A stretch of 33,905 bases of DNA, taken from positions 1-33,905 of the forward strand of contig CAJMLL010000026.1 of the NCBI GenBank assembly GCA_905214225.1, read 5' to 3'. Under the pieces are notes generated by a model. It was not told the DNA's origin. It saw nothing but the letters and a program-made list of their open reading frames with translations, and made no database searches. The translations under genes and the position numbers were made by a program. Within the stretch, counting starts at the first letter, position 1; every line of letters starts with the position of its first letter. Positions 32,273-33,905 of the stretch are shown here, one piece after another. Source of the DNA: an uncultured bacterium. GTDB taxonomy: Bacteria; Bacillota; Clostridia; Peptostreptococcales; Anaerovoracaceae.

Positions 32273-33805
32273 ATGACAAAACCGAATATGATTCTCATTA
32301 TGGATGGATACGGACTGAATCCCCGCACCCTTGGAAACGCCATCGCACAGGCATATAAACCGAGTCTGGACCGGATCATGTCTGTCTACCCGCACACCCA
32401 GCTCGCCGCATCCGGTGAGCCGGTCGGACTTCCGGACGGGCAGATGGGAAATTCTGAAGTCGGCCACCTGAACATCGGCGGCGGCCGCATCGTCTATCAG
32501 GATCTGAGCCTGATCACAAAAGCGGTAAAGGACGGTTCTTTCTTTAAGAATCCTGCTCTTCTCGATGCAATGGAACACGTGAAGAAAAACAATTCTACGC
32601 TGCACATTTCCGGACTTCTGTCGGACGGCGGCGTGCACAGCCACATCGACCACCTCTTCGCGCTTCTCGATATGGCAAAAAAAGAAGGTGTCCAGAAAAT
32701 CGCCGTACACTGCTATCTGGATGGCCGCGACGTTCCGCCGCGCTGCGCGCTGACCTATCTGAAGCAACTCTCTGACAAGCTGGACGACCTTAAAATCGGC
32801 AGAATTGCAACGATTTCCGGACGCTACTACGCAATGGACAGAGATACCCGCTGGGAAAGAGAGCAGCTGGCCTATGATGCCATGACCCTCGGAAAGGGCC
32901 GCACGGCATCCTCTTATGAAGAGGCCATTCAGAAGGCTTATGACAATGAAGAAAATGATGAGTTCGTCGTTCCGACAGTCATTCCGGATGCTGATGGAAA
33001 AGCTTCTGTCGTTTCTGACGGCGACAGCATGATCATGTATAACTTCCGCCCGGACAGAGCCCGCCAGATTACCCGCTGCTTCGTCGACCCTGATTTTGAC
33101 GGATTCAAGAGAGAAAAGACCGTCTCTGATCTCTGCTACGTCTGCATGACCCAGTATGATGCCAGCATGCCGAACGTTGAACTGGCCTTCCCGCCGGAGC
33201 ACTATAAAAACACGCTGGGAGAATATATTTCTTCCCTCGGCCTCAAGCAGCTTCGCATCGCAGAAACCGAGAAGTATGCCCACGTCACCTTCTTCTTCAA
33301 CGGCGGCGTGGAAGAGCCGAATCAGGGAGAAGACCGTATTCTGATCCCGTCCCCAAAAGTCGCAACCTACGACCTGCAGCCGGAAATGAGCGCTCCGGAG
33401 ATCACCGAACGCGTATTAAGAGAAATCGACCGCGATCTTTACGATGTCATCATCCTGAACTTCGCCAATGCCGACATGGTCGGCCACACCGGCGACATGG
33501 GCGCTGCTGTAAAAGCCATCGAAACACTGGATAAGTGCGTTCCGCAGATCGAGAAAGCCGTCCTGGCAAAAGACGGCCAGATTCTGCTGACTGCCGACCA
33601 CGGAAACGCTGACGTCATGCAGGACGAGAACGGTTACACCGTCACCTCCCATTCCCTGAACCCGGTTCCGCTGGTCCACATTGCCAACCACCCGAAGCGC
33701 CTGAAAGACGGCGGAAAACTGGCCGATATCGCGCCGACCCTGCTGAAACTCATGGGCCTGCCGATTCCGGAAGAGATGACGGGAAATGTGCTGGTTGAGG
33801 AGTAA
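32273..33805 (+). CDS. gpmI: 2,3-Bisphosphoglycerate-independent phosphoglycerate mutase
   Basis: 510 aa, typical length. Metal and catalytic motifs: MDGYGLN near the N-terminus, GQMGNSEVGHLNIGGGRIVYQD (catalytic Ser in NSEVGH), SDGGVHSHIDHL, DGRDVPP, FRPDRARQITR, NFANADMVGHTG and LTADHGNADVM. It interconverts 3- and 2-phosphoglycerate in glycolysis using two Mn ions. AAGGAGAACTAAG precedes the ATG. It is divergent from addA; no clear terminator follows before the IS end. Confidence 0.97.
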   Translation: MTKPNMILIMDGYGLNPRTLGNAIAQAYKPSLDRIMSVYPHTQLAASGEPVGLPDGQMGNSEVGHLNIGGGRIVYQDLSLITKAVKDGSFFKNPALLDAMEHVKKNNSTLHISGLLSDGGVHSHIDHLFALLDMAKKEGVQKIAVHCYLDGRDVPPRCALTYLKQLSDKLDDLKIGRIATISGRYYAMDRDTRWEREQLAYDAMTLGKGRTASSYEEAIQKAYDNEENDEFVVPTVIPDADGKASVVSDGDSMIMYNFRPDRARQITRCFVDPDFDGFKREKTVSDLCYVCMTQYDASMPNVELAFPPEHYKNTLGEYISSLGLKQLRIAETEKYAHVTFFFNGGVEEPNQGEDRILIPSPKVATYDLQPEMSAPEITERVLREIDRDLYDVIILNFANADMVGHTGDMGAAVKAIETLDKCVPQIEKAVLAKDGQILLTADHGNADVMQDENGYTVTSHSLNPVPLVHIANHPKRLKDGGKLADIAPTLLKLMGLPIPEEMTGNVLVEE

Positions 33806-33851
33806 GTTGAAGAAATAGCTGCTGTAACCGATAAAAGAGCCACCATCCCTG

Positions 33852-33905
33852 TGAACTGCTCCCCGTCAAGAAGACAGTGAAAAAATATAATATTTTTGAC
33901 CAGTG
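33852..33905 (+). mobile_element. Probable end of an IS3/IS150-type insertion sequence, truncated by the window edge
   Basis: Exact inverted copy of 1-54, beginning TGAACTGCTCCCC about 47 bp after the gpmI stop. It reads outward, so the body of the element would continue beyond the window. A frame reading ELLPVKKTVKKYNIFDQ is open through it, but it is too short to judge. Confidence 0.55.

Noticed and set aside
32138..33283. 381-codon minus-strand frame opposite gpmI
   Set aside because: gpmI on the plus strand has full length and all catalytic motifs; the opposite frame has no recognisable domain.
1..33905. Composite transposon bounded by the inverted IS ends
   Set aside because: The 33.8 kb between the ends is core chromosomal metabolism, division and repair genes; no cargo-type genes are present. 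Two independent IS copies are simpler.

Overview
The window looks like a chromosomal segment of a Gram-positive anaerobe of the Clostridia (Bacillota). The signs are moderate GC with AT-rich promoters, strong AGGAG-type ribosome binding sites, TTGACT-N17-TATAAT promoters, the ftsE-ftsX-M23 peptidase-S41 peptidase cluster, a transketolase split into two subunits, a YerC/TrpR-like regulator, a DUF1836 regulator and an AddA-type helicase-nuclease. The genus cannot be named from this sequence alone. No rRNA, tRNA, CRISPR array, phage or plasmid genes were seen. The two outermost 54 bases are perfect inverted copies of each other and resemble the end of an IS3/IS150-type insertion sequence, so the assembly probably stops inside two IS copies.

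Layout. (1) 1-2620: IS end, a bidirectional terminator, and a long minus-strand gene fusing a MetA-type homoserine O-acyltransferase to a complete aspartokinase. (2) 2719-9414: a minus-strand operon of two COG0523 (CobW-like) metal GTPases, a GIY-YIG nuclease-domain protein, sbcD and sbcC; the second GTPase carries a C-terminal DUF1980/TIGR03943-like domain. (3) 9438-11022: a DUF1836 regulator divergent from an SGNH hydrolase. (4) 11054-12941: recX, a phosphopantetheinyl transferase and yerC. (5) 13078-18740: ftsE, ftsX, a coiled-coil M23 peptidase, recJ and an S41 peptidase. (6) 18802-19744: a P-loop-like protein with a degenerate Walker A and a possible small upstream ORF. (7) 19812-21716: the split transketolase with promoter and terminator. 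(8) 21721-24866: mgtE with a long structured leader containing a 29-codon ORF, a small membrane protein and a standalone nnrD. (9) About 24870-25520: AT-rich DNA without convincing genes. (10) 25524-27072: glutamate dehydrogenase with its own promoter and terminator. (11) 27143-27464: a large imperfect inverted repeat. (12) 27458-33805: a patatin-like phospholipase, addA, and divergent gpmI, followed by the second IS end.

Functional themes. Five DNA repair/recombination proteins (SbcC, SbcD, RecX, RecJ, AddA) lie within about 30 kb but in separate transcription units. FtsEX and the M23 peptidase form the expected division-linked cell-wall hydrolysis module. The remainder is core metabolism: aspartate-family amino acids, glutamate, pentose phosphates, glycolysis, NAD(P)H repair and Mg transport. 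The most unusual items are the MetA-aspartokinase fusion, the CobW-DUF1980 fusion, the mgtE leader with an embedded small ORF, and the long hairpin repeat after gdhA. I see no unmistakable new defence or mobile system.
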